64,000 bases of DNA from Rhodobacteraceae bacterium Araon29 (GTDB lineage Bacteria; Pseudomonadota; Alphaproteobacteria; Rhodobacterales; Rhodobacteraceae), in contig CP046865.1 of NCBI GenBank assembly GCA_039640505.1, forward strand, positions 2,161,501-2,225,500, written 5' to 3'. The notes under the pieces were generated by a model. That model made no database searches, was not told where the DNA came from, and saw nothing but the letters and a program-made list of their open reading frames with translations. This document shows positions 19,066 through 28,070 of the stretch, in pieces; within the stretch, counting starts at the first letter, position 1, and the number at the start of each line of letters is the position of its first letter. Made by a program: the position numbers and the translations under genes.

Positions 19066-20013
19066 ATGCGAATGCCCGCACAAAAAATCATCATTGATAC
19101 AGACCCCGGACAGGATGATGCCGTTGCTATTTTACTGGCCTTGGCCAGCCCTGATGAAATTGATGTGATTGGCATTACGGCTGTTGCGGGCAATGTACCA
19201 CTTGCACTGACTGAAAAAAATGCGCGTATCATCTGCGAACTTGCGGGCCGCACCGATATACCGGTTTTCGCTGGATGTGACCGCCCTCTTGGACGCAGCT
19301 TGGTCACCGCTGAACACGTGCATGGCAAAACCGGCCTCGACGGGCCGGTGCTGCCCGACCCTGAAATGCCCTTGCAAAGCACGCATGCGGTGGATTTCAT
19401 CATTGAAACGCTGCGCGCGCACGCCAGTGGCACGATCACGCTCTGCCCTCTCGGGCCGCTGACTAATATTGCAACGGCGCTGACCAAAGCCCCCGATATT
19501 GCTAAAAAAATTGCCGCTATTGTTTTGATGGGCGGCGCATATTTTGAAGTTGGAAACATCACACCGACAGCTGAGTTCAATATCTATGTTGATCCCGAAG
19601 CGGCAGATATTGTGTTTAAATCCGGAATTAATATCACCGTTATGCCGCTTGATGTGACGCATAAGGCATTGGTTACAAAACCGCGCAATGATGCCTTTCG
19701 CGCCCTTGGCACTCCGGTTGGCAACGCCGTTGCAGAGATGACCGACTTTTTTGAACGCTTTGACAAAGAAAAATACGGCAGCGCCGGAGCACCGCTGCAT
19801 GACCCCTGCGTGACCGCCTATCTGATCCGGCCCGAGCTGTTTTCCGGACGCCATATCAATGTCGAAATTGAAACCAGCTCTGAGCTTACGCGGGGTATGA
19901 GCGTTGCCGATTGGTGGCGGGTCACGGACCGTCCGGCCAACGCAACCTTTATTGGCGACCTTGACGCAGATGGATTTTTTGATTTACTCACCAGCCGCCT
20001 CTCGCGGCTCTAG
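19066..20013 (+). CDS. inosine-uridine preferring nucleoside N-ribohydrolase family protein
   Basis: Cleaves the N-glycosidic bond of ribonucleosides, releasing base and ribose for salvage. The 315 residues start with the calcium-binding motif IDTDPGQDDAVAILLAL (DxDxxxDD). They also carry GAYFEVGNITPTAEFNIYVDPEA (in parts), VMPLDVTHKA and the closing LHDPCVTAYL, all landmarks of the family. Purine versus pyrimidine preference cannot be read from this. It is a single gene, followed after 87 bases by selO. Confidence 0.92.
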   Translation: MRMPAQKIIIDTDPGQDDAVAILLALASPDEIDVIGITAVAGNVPLALTEKNARIICELAGRTDIPVFAGCDRPLGRSLVTAEHVHGKTGLDGPVLPDPEMPLQSTHAVDFIIETLRAHASGTITLCPLGPLTNIATALTKAPDIAKKIAAIVLMGGAYFEVGNITPTAEFNIYVDPEAADIVFKSGINITVMPLDVTHKALVTKPRNDAFRALGTPVGNAVAEMTDFFERFDKEKYGSAGAPLHDPCVTAYLIRPELFSGRHINVEIETSSELTRGMSVADWWRVTDRPANATFIGDLDADGFFDLLTSRLSRL

Positions 20014-20100
20014 GCGCTACAGCAGATATAAAACAAAGCCCACTCTTTGGAATTTGGCAAATTCCCCCTAAATACTAAAGCGAAGCCAGATGAGAATAGT

Positions 20101-21528
20101 ATGACCCAAGACCCACTCGTAATCCCGTTTGACAATAGCTATCAAAAGCTGCCTGCACGGTTTTACAGCCGGCTAGACCCATCGCCGGCACCTGCGCCAA
20201 CACTAATTGCCTTTAACCAACCATTGGCCAGAGAAATGGGCATAAGCGGCGGTAGTGACACCGAAATGGCGGCGATATTTTCCGGCAACGCCACGCCGCC
20301 GGGGGCAATGCCGATAGCTCAGGTCTATGCGGGCCATCAGTTTGGGCAATACAATCCTCAACTCGGTGATGGCCGCGCCCTGCTGATGGGCGAAACTCTG
20401 GGCCGCGATCAAAAACGCCGCGACCTTCAGCTCAAAGGATCGGGGCGCACCCCTTATTCGCGCGGCGGCGATGGCCGCGCCTGGCTTGGACCCGTGCTGC
20501 GTGAATACCTTGTTTCCGAGGCTATGCACCATATGGGCATCCCAACCACGCGGGCCCTTGCGGCGGTTGAAACCGGCGCGCCGGTGCTGCGCGAAACCGC
20601 CCTACCCGGCGCCGTGCTAACCCGGGTCGCCGCCAGCCATATCCGTGTGGGCACGTTTCAGTTTTTTGCTGCGCAGCGCGATTACGATGCGCTCAAAACG
20701 CTGCTCGACTATACAATTGCGCGCCATTACCCCCAAGCAGATGGCGCTTTGGGCTTGCTTCAAGCGGTCATTGAAGCCCAGGCAAAGCTGATCGCTCAAT
20801 GGATGGGCGTGGGATTTATCCATGGGGTGATGAACACGGACAACTGCCAGATTGCCGGCGAAACCATCGATTATGGCCCCTGCGCGTTTATGGATCGTTA
20901 CCACCCGATGCGGGTCTATTCTTCGATTGACCGCATGGGCCGTTATGCGTACGGCAACCAGCCCAATATAATCGTTTGGAACATGGCGCAGCTGGCCACT
21001 GCCTTGGTACCGCTCATGCCGGATAACGATGCGGCAATCTCTGCTTTCACCGCCGCCGTTCATGCAATGCCAGAGCAGCTGGAACAAAACCGGCGGGATG
21101 TATTTGCTGCCAAAATCGGCATCTCCGCCGCCACAACCGAGGATGACGCGCTCATCAATGATTTGCTTGCACTGATGGCAGATGGCCACGCCGATTTTAC
21201 CAATACCTTTCGTGCGCTCGCCGCCGGCGCCGCCCGTGATCAATTTCTTGACCCGAATAAATTTGATCTCTGGCAAGAGCGCTGGCAAAGCCGGCTTGAG
21301 CAAGAGCCAGATGCAGAGCGTAGGATGGAGACATCCAATCCTGGGATCATTCCGCGCAACCACCGCATTGAAGAGATGATCTTGGCCGCCACCAACGGCG
21401 ATTATGCTCCGTTCCATCGGCTTTTGGCGGCCGTCAAAGCGCCCTATAATGACGCAGCTGAGTTTAGCGACCTACGCCGCCCACCCAGCGCAGAGGAAGA
21501 GATCGAGGCGACTTTTTGTGGCACCTAA
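20101..21528 (+). CDS. selO: protein adenylyltransferase SelO (YdiU family)
   Basis: Pseudokinase-fold enzyme that transfers AMP from ATP to Ser/Thr/Tyr of target proteins, linked to redox homeostasis. The 475-477-residue product shows AQVYAGHQFGQYNPQLGDGRA (residues about 73-93), K112 in LKGSGRTPYSRGGDGRA, the inverted active-site HGVMNTDN at 241-248 and the metal-binding DYGP. It ends in CGT; in eukaryotic SelO a selenocysteine occupies this near-terminal position, and bacteria carry cysteine. I chose the ATG at 20101; the frame is open from 20047 but the extra residues look unrelated to the family start. Convergent with the phosphatase gene, stop beside stop. Confidence 0.94.
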   Translation: MTQDPLVIPFDNSYQKLPARFYSRLDPSPAPAPTLIAFNQPLAREMGISGGSDTEMAAIFSGNATPPGAMPIAQVYAGHQFGQYNPQLGDGRALLMGETLGRDQKRRDLQLKGSGRTPYSRGGDGRAWLGPVLREYLVSEAMHHMGIPTTRALAAVETGAPVLRETALPGAVLTRVAASHIRVGTFQFFAAQRDYDALKTLLDYTIARHYPQADGALGLLQAVIEAQAKLIAQWMGVGFIHGVMNTDNCQIAGETIDYGPCAFMDRYHPMRVYSSIDRMGRYAYGNQPNIIVWNMAQLATALVPLMPDNDAAISAFTAAVHAMPEQLEQNRRDVFAAKIGISAATTEDDALINDLLALMADGHADFTNTFRALAAGAARDQFLDPNKFDLWQERWQSRLEQEPDAERRMETSNPGIIPRNHRIEEMILAATNGDYAPFHRLLAAVKAPYNDAAEFSDLRRPPSAEEEIEATFCGT

Positions 21529-22122
21529 TCAGCTTGGCCAAAGCGCCTCTTCGCGCCCTTCTTTGAGATGAAATATACAGCCCTGCCCACCCGGTAGCCC
21601 GGCCAACTGGCCGCGCTCAAGCCCCAGCCAGAGCCCGCGCAGCACGCGGCCGACAATCCCATGCGCCACAATCACCGTTGGCCGCTGCAAAGCCTCTAAA
21701 ACCAACCGGATACGGGCGCTGAACACGGCATAGCTTTCGCCCCCGGGGCTGTTGCAATACACCTCAAAGCGTTCACTTTGACTGGGATTGGCAAAGCGCG
21801 GCTCAAGCTTTTCAATTTCGCCGCGCCGCAAACCTTCCCAGCTGCCAACGCTGATCTCGGCCAGCTCAGGCACAATTTTAGGCTCTGCGGGCACATCACG
21901 CAGCGCAATCTCAGCCGTCTCACGCGTCCGGCCCAACGGGCTAACCCACACATCCACCTCGCGCCAGTCTGCAATCACCGCGCGCAAAAGCTGTCCCTGA
22001 TCTTCTGCCTGCCTGCGCCCGAGCGCAGTCAGGGGGCTGTCCTTTTGACCCTGAAACCGGCCTTCAAAATTCCACTCGGTCTGCCCATGGCGCAGAAAAT
22101 AAACTTCTGGAAAATTCTTCAT
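21529..22122 (-). CDS. histidine phosphatase family protein (phosphoglycerate-mutase-like)
   Basis: A 197-residue branch-1 histidine phosphatase. The phosphohistidine motif FLRHGQTEWN lies at about residues 8-17. SPLGRTRETAE, the acid in SWEGLRRGEIEK and the second histidine in VIVAHGIVGRVLRG complete the active site. The ATG at 22122 is preceded by AAGG at suitable distance; the frame extends 14 codons further upstream without support. Substrate unknown: cofactor-dependent mutase, cobalamin or general phosphomonoesterase are all possible. It is not the glycolytic GpmA by motif context. Confidence 0.87.
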   Translation of the reverse strand: MKNFPEVYFLRHGQTEWNFEGRFQGQKDSPLTALGRRQAEDQGQLLRAVIADWREVDVWVSPLGRTRETAEIALRDVPAEPKIVPELAEISVGSWEGLRRGEIEKLEPRFANPSQSERFEVYCNSPGGESYAVFSARIRLVLEALQRPTVIVAHGIVGRVLRGLWLGLERGQLAGLPGGQGCIFHLKEGREEALWPS

Positions 22123-22153
22123 CCAAATACCTTTTGACTTCAACATAGCAGAG

Positions 22154-22588
22154 TCAAAAAACAAAAATAGTCATTCCAGAACCTAATTTTCCAGACGGTC
22201 GCACCTGAAACCCGAAATCAGAATAGAAGTTTTCTTTGCCTCTGGCTGACATTAGTCCGATAGTTGCGCCTTTGCCGGCGCGCTTTTTTGTTTCGTCAAG
22301 CAACAAACTAACAAGGGTCTTCCCGATGCAGTGCCCCTGAAACGCAGGCCTTACAATGATATCCTGCAAGTAAAAGTTCAGCGCACCATCTCCTATCACC
22401 CTTCCCATTCCAACAAGCTCATCTTTAAAGTAACAGGTTATATGAATGAGGCTGGATGATAGCGCTTCTTGCGCAGCAGAGGCCTCTATCTGCCCCCACC
22501 CGCATTCAACGCGGAGGCGAATGAAGTCAATTGGGTTTGGAGGATCATGTCTGTAAGACAAACCAGCGGGGTCAAGTACAGCGTTCAT
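22154..22588 (-). CDS. GNAT family N-acetyltransferase
   Basis: A 144-residue acetyltransferase using acetyl-CoA on an unknown amine or protein. The fold is visible from VGMGRVIGDGALNFYLQDIIVRPAFQGHCIGKTLVSLLLD (read in parts), where the QGHCIG stretch is the acetyl-CoA pyrophosphate-binding loop (Q/RxxGxG/A). The end, FYSDFGFQVRPSGKLGSGM, is the usual late strand. It lies upstream of the phosphatase on the same strand with a 31-base gap. Confidence 0.85.
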   Translation of the reverse strand: MNAVLDPAGLSYRHDPPNPIDFIRLRVECGWGQIEASAAQEALSSSLIHITCYFKDELVGMGRVIGDGALNFYLQDIIVRPAFQGHCIGKTLVSLLLDETKKRAGKGATIGLMSARGKENFYSDFGFQVRPSGKLGSGMTIFVF

Positions 22589-22595
22589 ATCAGTT

Positions 22596-22724
22596 TCAAA
22601 TAATCACCTCTCGCCCAATCCAAACGGCTACCAGTCCATTATCTGGCTTTATGTCCTCTTTCTTACCTACAACAAACACAGGTTTGTAGTCTTTTTCTTT
22701 GTCAAAATACTCAAATAATCCCAT
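22596..22724 (-). CDS. possible 42-residue small protein
   Basis: An open frame from an ATG at 22724 to a TGA ending at 22596, seven bases before the GNAT start and on the same strand. The product is rich in Lys, Asp and Glu, with segments MGLFEYFDKEKDYKP and VAVWIGREVII. It has a protein-like alternation of charged and hydrophobic residues, but no domain I recognise and no strong ribosome site. It could be a real small protein translated with the GNAT gene, or a remnant. Confidence 0.35.
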   Translation of the reverse strand: MGLFEYFDKEKDYKPVFVVGKKEDIKPDNGLVAVWIGREVII

Positions 22725-22759
22725 GCTCAAGGCTCAATATGCAACCATGGGTCTTAAAA

Positions 22760-23638
22760 TCACTTTCGGTTAATCAACATAAGCCCCGCCGCAACAAGGA
22801 TCAAACCGCCAATGATACTGCTGCTGATCTGCTCGCTCAAAATAAGCCATCCCAAAGCGACACTAAACACCGGCGATAGAAAACTAAACGACGCCACGCC
22901 CGAGGCTTTGTAAACGCTCACCAGCCAAAACCAGAACAAAAAACCAAAACAGGCCACCACAACCGATTGAAACGCCAATCCGATCCAATGGATCGGTGTC
23001 GGATCGCGCATCAGATCACCGAAAAACAGCGATGCCCCAAACAGTAGCGGCAAAGACACCACAAGCTGCACAAACAATTGCGTCTCGGGCCGCTCGCGCG
23101 CAAGGCCAGTCATCCGCACGCATAGCGCAATACCCGCCCAGGTCACCGCAGCGCTGAGCGCCAGGATATCGCCCCAAAAACTGGGCTCGCGCAGCTCACT
23201 GCGATCAAAAACCGCCCAAGCAACGCCGCAGATTGCCAAAACAAGCCCTGCTACACGCAGCCCGCTCAGCTTTTCATTGGGCAGAAAGAAATGCGCCGCC
23301 ACAGCCAGCCAGATCGGCATGGAGTAAAATAAAATACTTACCCTTGAGACCGTAGTCAGGTCCAAGGCCAGAAACAAAAATATAAATTCGGCTGAAAACA
23401 GCGCGCCCAAAAGTACACTCGGCCATAGATTTTCCCGTGCAGGCAACATCGGTTTCCCGCGCCAGCGCATCCATAGCGCCAAAACAAAAACCGCCCCAAG
23501 CGAACGCAGCGCCGCAAGGTACACTGGCTGAAATCCCCCATTGGCAACTTTAATCACCACCTGATTAAAGGCCAGCAACAGGGAAAACCCGATAAGCATT
23601 ACAGCGCCTTGGGCATCAATAGAGCGTTTATCCGACAT
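22760..23638 (-). CDS. EamA/DMT family membrane transporter
   Basis: A 292-residue drug/metabolite-type exporter with about ten predicted membrane helices in two EamA repeats (about residues 8-135 and 150-285). The ATG at 23638 is chosen over a TTG six codons earlier. Features include LLALDLTTVSRVSILFYSMPIW and FLFWFWLVSVYKASGVASFSFLSPVF (in parts), typical of the repeat ends. The exported substrate cannot be inferred. A second EamA gene at 28071 is not closely similar by eye. Confidence 0.88.
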   Translation of the reverse strand: MSDKRSIDAQGAVMLIGFSLLLAFNQVVIKVANGGFQPVYLAALRSLGAVFVLALWMRWRGKPMLPARENLWPSVLLGALFSAEFIFLFLALDLTTVSRVSILFYSMPIWLAVAAHFFLPNEKLSGLRVAGLVLAICGVAWAVFDRSELREPSFWGDILALSAAVTWAGIALCVRMTGLARERPETQLFVQLVVSLPLLFGASLFFGDLMRDPTPIHWIGLAFQSVVVACFGFLFWFWLVSVYKASGVASFSFLSPVFSVALGWLILSEQISSSIIGGLILVAAGLMLINRK

Positions 23639-23753
23639 AGCAGAACACAAAAACAATCTTTCGGCCGCGTCAAGCCAAACCTGCTTGAATTAAAATTATC
23701 TGAGGCATTTCCACTCTGTGCTATGCTGACCGGATAGAACCGAAAGAGAGCCC

Positions 23754-25001
23754 ATGGATATTTTACAAATCACATCCCTTTTACTTGTTTTCGCCGCCAC
23801 ATTCGGGGCCATTAACTATCTGATTTTCAAGCTGCCAAGTGCGATCGGTATTTTAGTTGTTTCACTTCTGGCATCCTTGGGCACCATGGGGGTAGACATA
23901 CTGCTGCCGGATCTTGGGATTGCGGAAAGCATCCGCACAACCATTTCGGAAATTGACTTTTCAAAGGCTCTGCTCGAAGGCATGCTGGGGCTTTTGCTGT
24001 TTGCCGGCGCGCTGCATGTCAAATTATCGGACCTGCGTAACGAGTGGAGCTTGGTCCTTCTTATGGCCACAATAGGGGTTGGAGTATCAACGCTTATTTT
24101 CGGGCTTGGAATTGCATGGATGACCGGCATTCCCATAATGATTGCATTGGTCTTTGGGGCCTTAATTTCCCCAACGGATCCAGTGGCAGTTTTGGGCGTT
24201 TTGCGTGAAGCTAATCTAAAAAAATCACTGGAAACCAAAATCGCAGGCGAGTCATTGTTTAACGATGGCGTTGGATATGTTGTATTCCTGGTGCTTGTCG
24301 GACTTGCCTTTCCAACTGGCGATCATCATGGCAGCGGGCTTTCTGCAGCGATGCGTTTGTTTATACAAGAGGCCTTCGGCGGCGCCATACTCGGTCTGGT
24401 ACTGGGATGGGCCGTATTTCGGGTGATGCGCCAAATTGACGATTATGCGCTAGAGGTGTTGCTAACCCTCGCTCTGGCATTTGGCGGCTATCAATTGTCG
24501 GTCTGGCTTCATGTCTCGGCGCCGATCATGGCGGTTTGTGCCGGGTTGCTGATCGGCGATATCGGCAGCAAGCATGGGATGAGCGCAGAAACCCGCCACT
24601 ATGTTGATGCCTTTTGGAGCCTGATTGACGAAATCTTAAATGCGGTTTTGTTTTTAATGATCGGCTTTGAGGTTTTTGCCATTGCCTTTGATGGCTCGAT
24701 TTTGCTGACCTCAAGCTTTGCCATTGCCTTAGCGCTGGTAGCCCGACTGGCTGCGGTTGCAGTTCCGGTTTTGGCGCTTCGCCCGTTTCGCCAATTTTCC
24801 CGCGGCATCATTCCAATTATGACATGGGGCGGGCTTAAGGGCGGTATATCGGTAGCACTGGCGCTTTCGCTGCCGGACAGTGAGTGGAAGCCCTTGATCC
24901 TTACAGCCACCTATGTGGTTGTGATATTTTCCATTATTGTTCAGGGACTTACGGTATCCAGATTGGCCAACAGGCTTGGCCGCGAACCAGACCTGATGTA
25001 A
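23754..25001 (+). CDS. sodium:proton antiporter, CPA1/NhaP type
   Basis: Inner-membrane Na+/H+ exchanger for pH and salt homeostasis, as expected in a marine bacterium. The 415 residues contain about twelve membrane helices. The conserved core has GALISPTDPVAVLGVL (about residues 137-152) and GESLFNDGVGYVVFLVL (about 165-181); the adjacent aspartate pair motif and ND are the CPA1 ion-binding signature. TWGGLKGGISVALALSLP near the C-terminus is also typical. No long cytoplasmic tail. A consensus-like AAGAGAG lies before the ATG. Confidence 0.93.
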   Translation: MDILQITSLLLVFAATFGAINYLIFKLPSAIGILVVSLLASLGTMGVDILLPDLGIAESIRTTISEIDFSKALLEGMLGLLLFAGALHVKLSDLRNEWSLVLLMATIGVGVSTLIFGLGIAWMTGIPIMIALVFGALISPTDPVAVLGVLREANLKKSLETKIAGESLFNDGVGYVVFLVLVGLAFPTGDHHGSGLSAAMRLFIQEAFGGAILGLVLGWAVFRVMRQIDDYALEVLLTLALAFGGYQLSVWLHVSAPIMAVCAGLLIGDIGSKHGMSAETRHYVDAFWSLIDEILNAVLFLMIGFEVFAIAFDGSILLTSSFAIALALVARLAAVAVPVLALRPFRQFSRGIIPIMTWGGLKGGISVALALSLPDSEWKPLILTATYVVVIFSIIVQGLTVSRLANRLGREPDLM

Positions 25002-25060
25002 ATAAATCTGCTTTTATTGTCGGCGGCGCCCAAGATGTGCACCGCCGCAAAACTTAGCCT

Positions 25061-26359
25061 TTAGGCTGCCGAACGTGCGGCTTTTGCCTTGCGCCGATGC
25101 CGGGCTTTTTGGGCGCCAGTAGGGCCTTGTCCGCCGCTGCCTGCATGTTCTTTTGACCGATTTGGCCCACGTCTTCCTGCCCCGCGCGATTTGCGTTTTG
25201 GCTTGCCCTGACCGCCGCTGTCCATGTCTTCCCAAGGACGACCTGAGGCCACAGGGATGGAAATTCCCATGGTTTTATGGATCGCTTTTAATTCACCGAT
25301 CTCTTCCGGTGCGCAAAAGGCCACCGCAGCGCCAGACGCGCCGGCCCGCGCCGTGCGGCCAATGCGGTGGACATAATTTTCCGGCACATTTGGCAGGTCA
25401 AAATTATATACAAATCGCACATCTGGAATATCCAAACCGCGTGCGGCAACATCTGTTGCAACCAAAATCTTTGTCTGCCCAGACTTGAAAGATCGCAAGG
25501 CGCGATCCCGCTGGCCTTGTGATTTATTGCCATGTACGGAGTCTGCCGCAAACCCGGCTTTTTCCAAAGTCTTTTTTAGCTTTTCAGCCCCGTGTTTGGT
25601 GCGTGAAAAGACCAAGGCCAACTGATCACGGTGTTTGTCGATCAATTCAATAAGCAAAGCCGGTTTTTCCGATTTTGCAATGAAATGGATAGACTGGGTT
25701 ATTTTATCCGCAGCTTTGCCCGGCGGGGAGACTTCGACCCGTACCGGATTTTGCAAATAACTGGCTGATAGCTCGCTCATTTGCTTTGGCATGGTGGCAG
25801 AAAACAACATGGTTTGCCGCTCTGGTGGCAGCAAGGAAGCGATCTTACGCAAACTATGGATAAAGCCCAGATCAAGCATTTGATCCGCCTCATCCAGCAC
25901 CAAAAAAGTAGTGGCATCCAGCGTGAGCGCGCGGCGATCAAGCAGATCAATCAGCCGCCCTGGTGTTGCCACCAGTATGTCCGTGCCCCGCGCAAGTCGT
26001 TTTATTTGCGGGTTGATGGATGCTCCACCTACAACCAAGCCTATTTTTAGCGGTGTATTTTCCACAAAATTACTTAGATTGTCGCTGATTTGTTTGGCCA
26101 ACTCGCGGGTTGGCGCCAATATCAAACCGCGCACGGTTTTGGGCGCAGGCTTTTTGCCGGAAGCAAGTAATTTACTCACCAATGGCAGGCCAAATGCTGC
26201 AGTTTTACCAGTTCCGGTTTGTGCCAGACCCATCACATCTTTGCCGTCTAGAACCGGTGGAATGGCATGGGTCTGAATGGGTGTGGGTTCGGTAATTCCC
26301 AATGCAGCTACACGCGCCACAAGTTTTTCGGGCAAGCCCATTTCTTGGAATAAATTCAA
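25061..26359 (-). CDS. DEAD-box ATP-dependent RNA helicase, RhlE-like
   Basis: Unwinds RNA in ribosome assembly or mRNA turnover. All motifs are present: the Q motif PTPIQTHAIP, motif I AQTGTGKTAAF, Ia PTRELAKQI, II LDEADQML, III FSATMP, V VATDVAARGLDIPDV and VI HRIGRTARAG. The C-terminus is a basic, Gly/Lys/Arg-rich tail (about the last 60 residues) for RNA binding. I place the start at a TTG (26359) because AAGGA lies five bases upstream and the protein then begins LNLFQEMGLP as in relatives; upstream in-frame ATGs at 26422 and 26404 add non-family residues. If the TTG is right, a long untranslated leader is likely. Confidence 0.9.
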   Translation of the reverse strand: MNLFQEMGLPEKLVARVAALGITEPTPIQTHAIPPVLDGKDVMGLAQTGTGKTAAFGLPLVSKLLASGKKPAPKTVRGLILAPTRELAKQISDNLSNFVENTPLKIGLVVGGASINPQIKRLARGTDILVATPGRLIDLLDRRALTLDATTFLVLDEADQMLDLGFIHSLRKIASLLPPERQTMLFSATMPKQMSELSASYLQNPVRVEVSPPGKAADKITQSIHFIAKSEKPALLIELIDKHRDQLALVFSRTKHGAEKLKKTLEKAGFAADSVHGNKSQGQRDRALRSFKSGQTKILVATDVAARGLDIPDVRFVYNFDLPNVPENYVHRIGRTARAGASGAAVAFCAPEEIGELKAIHKTMGISIPVASGRPWEDMDSGGQGKPKRKSRGAGRRGPNRSKEHAGSGGQGPTGAQKARHRRKAKAARSAA

Positions 26360-26728
26360 TGTCGTCCTTTCGCCGTCAATACCATAAGCTTGACGCACAT
26401 TCATTTGCCCGCCTACCAACATAGGCAGTCAGGTCGCTTGGGCACATGACGTCGCCTGAGCAGGTCAAATACCCGATCAAGTGCCATGCGTGTGTGCCCA
26501 CGCGTGATTTTGGGAACGCTGCGATAACTCATATGCGGCTCATTTTAAGGCGGGTCTTGCCCACCGGCCTGTTGACTGCTCACGCGGCAGGAATTAACGC
26601 TTAGATAGCGCAGTGAAGGTTTTACACTAAAAAGTCAATGATTTTTCTGCACTGCGGCGAATTCAGCCCTTTGCACCGCAGAGGAATTAATTTAAGTGAT
26701 GCTCTGCAAATGCGCTTAAGGACAGCCA
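26360..26728. other. 369-base intergenic region, helicase / fur divergent promoters
   Basis: No gene supported. The helicase-proximal part (26360-26450) may be transcribed leader. A short hairpin GCGTG...CACGC lies around 26484-26503. The fur-proximal 100 bases are AT-rich with ribosome-site-like AAGGA just before the fur ATG. DEAD-helicase genes often carry long cold-responsive leaders, but no specific element is recognisable here. Confidence 0.35.
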
Positions 26729-27145
26729 ATGCCGGAAACCATAATTGAACGTTGCGAAACCAAAGGTTTGCGTATGACTGGCCAGAGGCGGATCATAGCT
26801 GGCGTGCTTGAAGACGCTGATGATCACCCCGATGTGGAAGAGCTTTACGCCCGCGCCTCAGCGCTGGATTCGGCAATTTCAATCGCAACAGTGTACCGCA
26901 CGGTTAAACTTTTTGAAGAAGCCGGTATCCTTGAACGTGTCGAGTTCGGAGATGGGCGCGCGCGCTACGAAGATGCCGAACGCGATCACCATGACCATTT
27001 AATTGATCTCAACAGCGGTGAAGTGATCGAATTTGTTGATCCCGATATAGAAGCTTTGCAAGAAAAAATTGCTGCAAAGCTGGGCTATCAGTTAAAAGGC
27101 CATAAGCTTGAACTTTACGGCGTGCCAATCAAATCCAAGACCTAG
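26729..27145 (+). CDS. fur: Fur family metal-dependent transcriptional regulator
   Basis: A 138-residue repressor of iron or manganese uptake genes. An N-terminal winged helix (about 1-82) includes LRMTGQRRIIAGVLED and the recognition helix ISIATVYRTVKLFEEAG. The C-terminal dimerisation domain carries the metal-ligand cluster DHHDHLIDL (about 89-97) and IEFVDPDIEALQEKIA. It has no CxxC structural-zinc motif, as in the Fur/Mur proteins of Alphaproteobacteria, where such proteins may sense manganese. The motif does not fit Irr (no HHH run) or Zur. The FbpAB block upstream is a plausible but unshown target. Confidence 0.87.
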   Translation: MPETIIERCETKGLRMTGQRRIIAGVLEDADDHPDVEELYARASALDSAISIATVYRTVKLFEEAGILERVEFGDGRARYEDAERDHHDHLIDLNSGEVIEFVDPDIEALQEKIAAKLGYQLKGHKLELYGVPIKSKT

Positions 27146-27231
27146 ACGACTTTCGCAGTTGAAACGTCAGACTTAAAAGACTTTAATTAGGCTGTAATCT
27201 AGCCGTTCTGTTAATAGTGTAAGGAGTTAAA

Positions 27232-27939
27232 ATGACTGAGATTGATATCGCCTATCTGCCTGTGATTGGCCGCGGAGAACAAATTAACATTATCTGCGCC
27301 ATGCACGGTATTAAGGCAAATTACCCTGCGCCCAAAGCCGCCGACTTTAACAAGGACACAGATGCGCCCTTTGGCACGATCCCTTGGATGAAAGATCATT
27401 CCAACGGGCTAGAATTGAACGAGTCGATGGCAATCGTTCAATATCTGGTGACTAAATATCCCGGGCCCCTGACGCCCAAAAGCCCCGAAGACGCCGCGCG
27501 GGTGGCGATGTACTGGGGCTGGGCGCAGGATTACTATTCTTTTGTCCTGTCGCCATTTCACGACATCATCACCGGCCATAGCGATGCGTTCTGGCGCAAT
27601 CTGCGTCTCACTGACACTTTGGCCGAGGGCGGCAAAGAAACCGGTATTGCCAACCTGACAACATTGCATAAAAACCGGCTCGGGTTTTTAGAGCGACATC
27701 TGACGGCTCATAATGCAGGTCCATTTTTGACCGGCGATGCATGTTCTTATGCGGATATCTTTTTATATACCTGCGTTCGCTCAGTTCAGGACTGTGGCGG
27801 CTTTGGTATTTTACGCGATGCTTGCGGCGGCGCACCCTTTGCCGATTGCCCGACAATTTTGAAAATTGCTGAAACGGTCGGCGCAATGGATCAAGTCATT
27901 GAAGCCGTCGGCACAAAATTCGCCGAATACCCGATTTAG
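27232..27939 (+). CDS. glutathione S-transferase-like protein
   Basis: A 235-residue protein with a thioredoxin-like N-terminal domain (about 1-80) ending in NESMAIVQYLVTKYPG, the glutathione-binding ES turn. An all-helical C-terminal domain (about 90-220) holds GDACSYADIFLYTC, the N-capping-box region of GSTs. The N-terminal YLPVIGRGEQINIICAMHGI suggests a sigma/mu-like tyrosine subtype, so Y9 may be catalytic (inference). AAGGAG precedes the ATG. Substrate unknown. Confidence 0.8.
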   Translation: MTEIDIAYLPVIGRGEQINIICAMHGIKANYPAPKAADFNKDTDAPFGTIPWMKDHSNGLELNESMAIVQYLVTKYPGPLTPKSPEDAARVAMYWGWAQDYYSFVLSPFHDIITGHSDAFWRNLRLTDTLAEGGKETGIANLTTLHKNRLGFLERHLTAHNAGPFLTGDACSYADIFLYTCVRSVQDCGGFGILRDACGGAPFADCPTILKIAETVGAMDQVIEAVGTKFAEYPI

Positions 27940-28070
27940 ACCGCAGTGCGCTGGCTTAGGAGCCAGCGCGCAACCTCTCCCTTGCGCTGCATATATTGGC
28001 GCAAATCAAAGCGCTTCACGGCCTATTTTTAAGGCCGGCAGAATTATATTTCAATCGAGATGAGATAATT

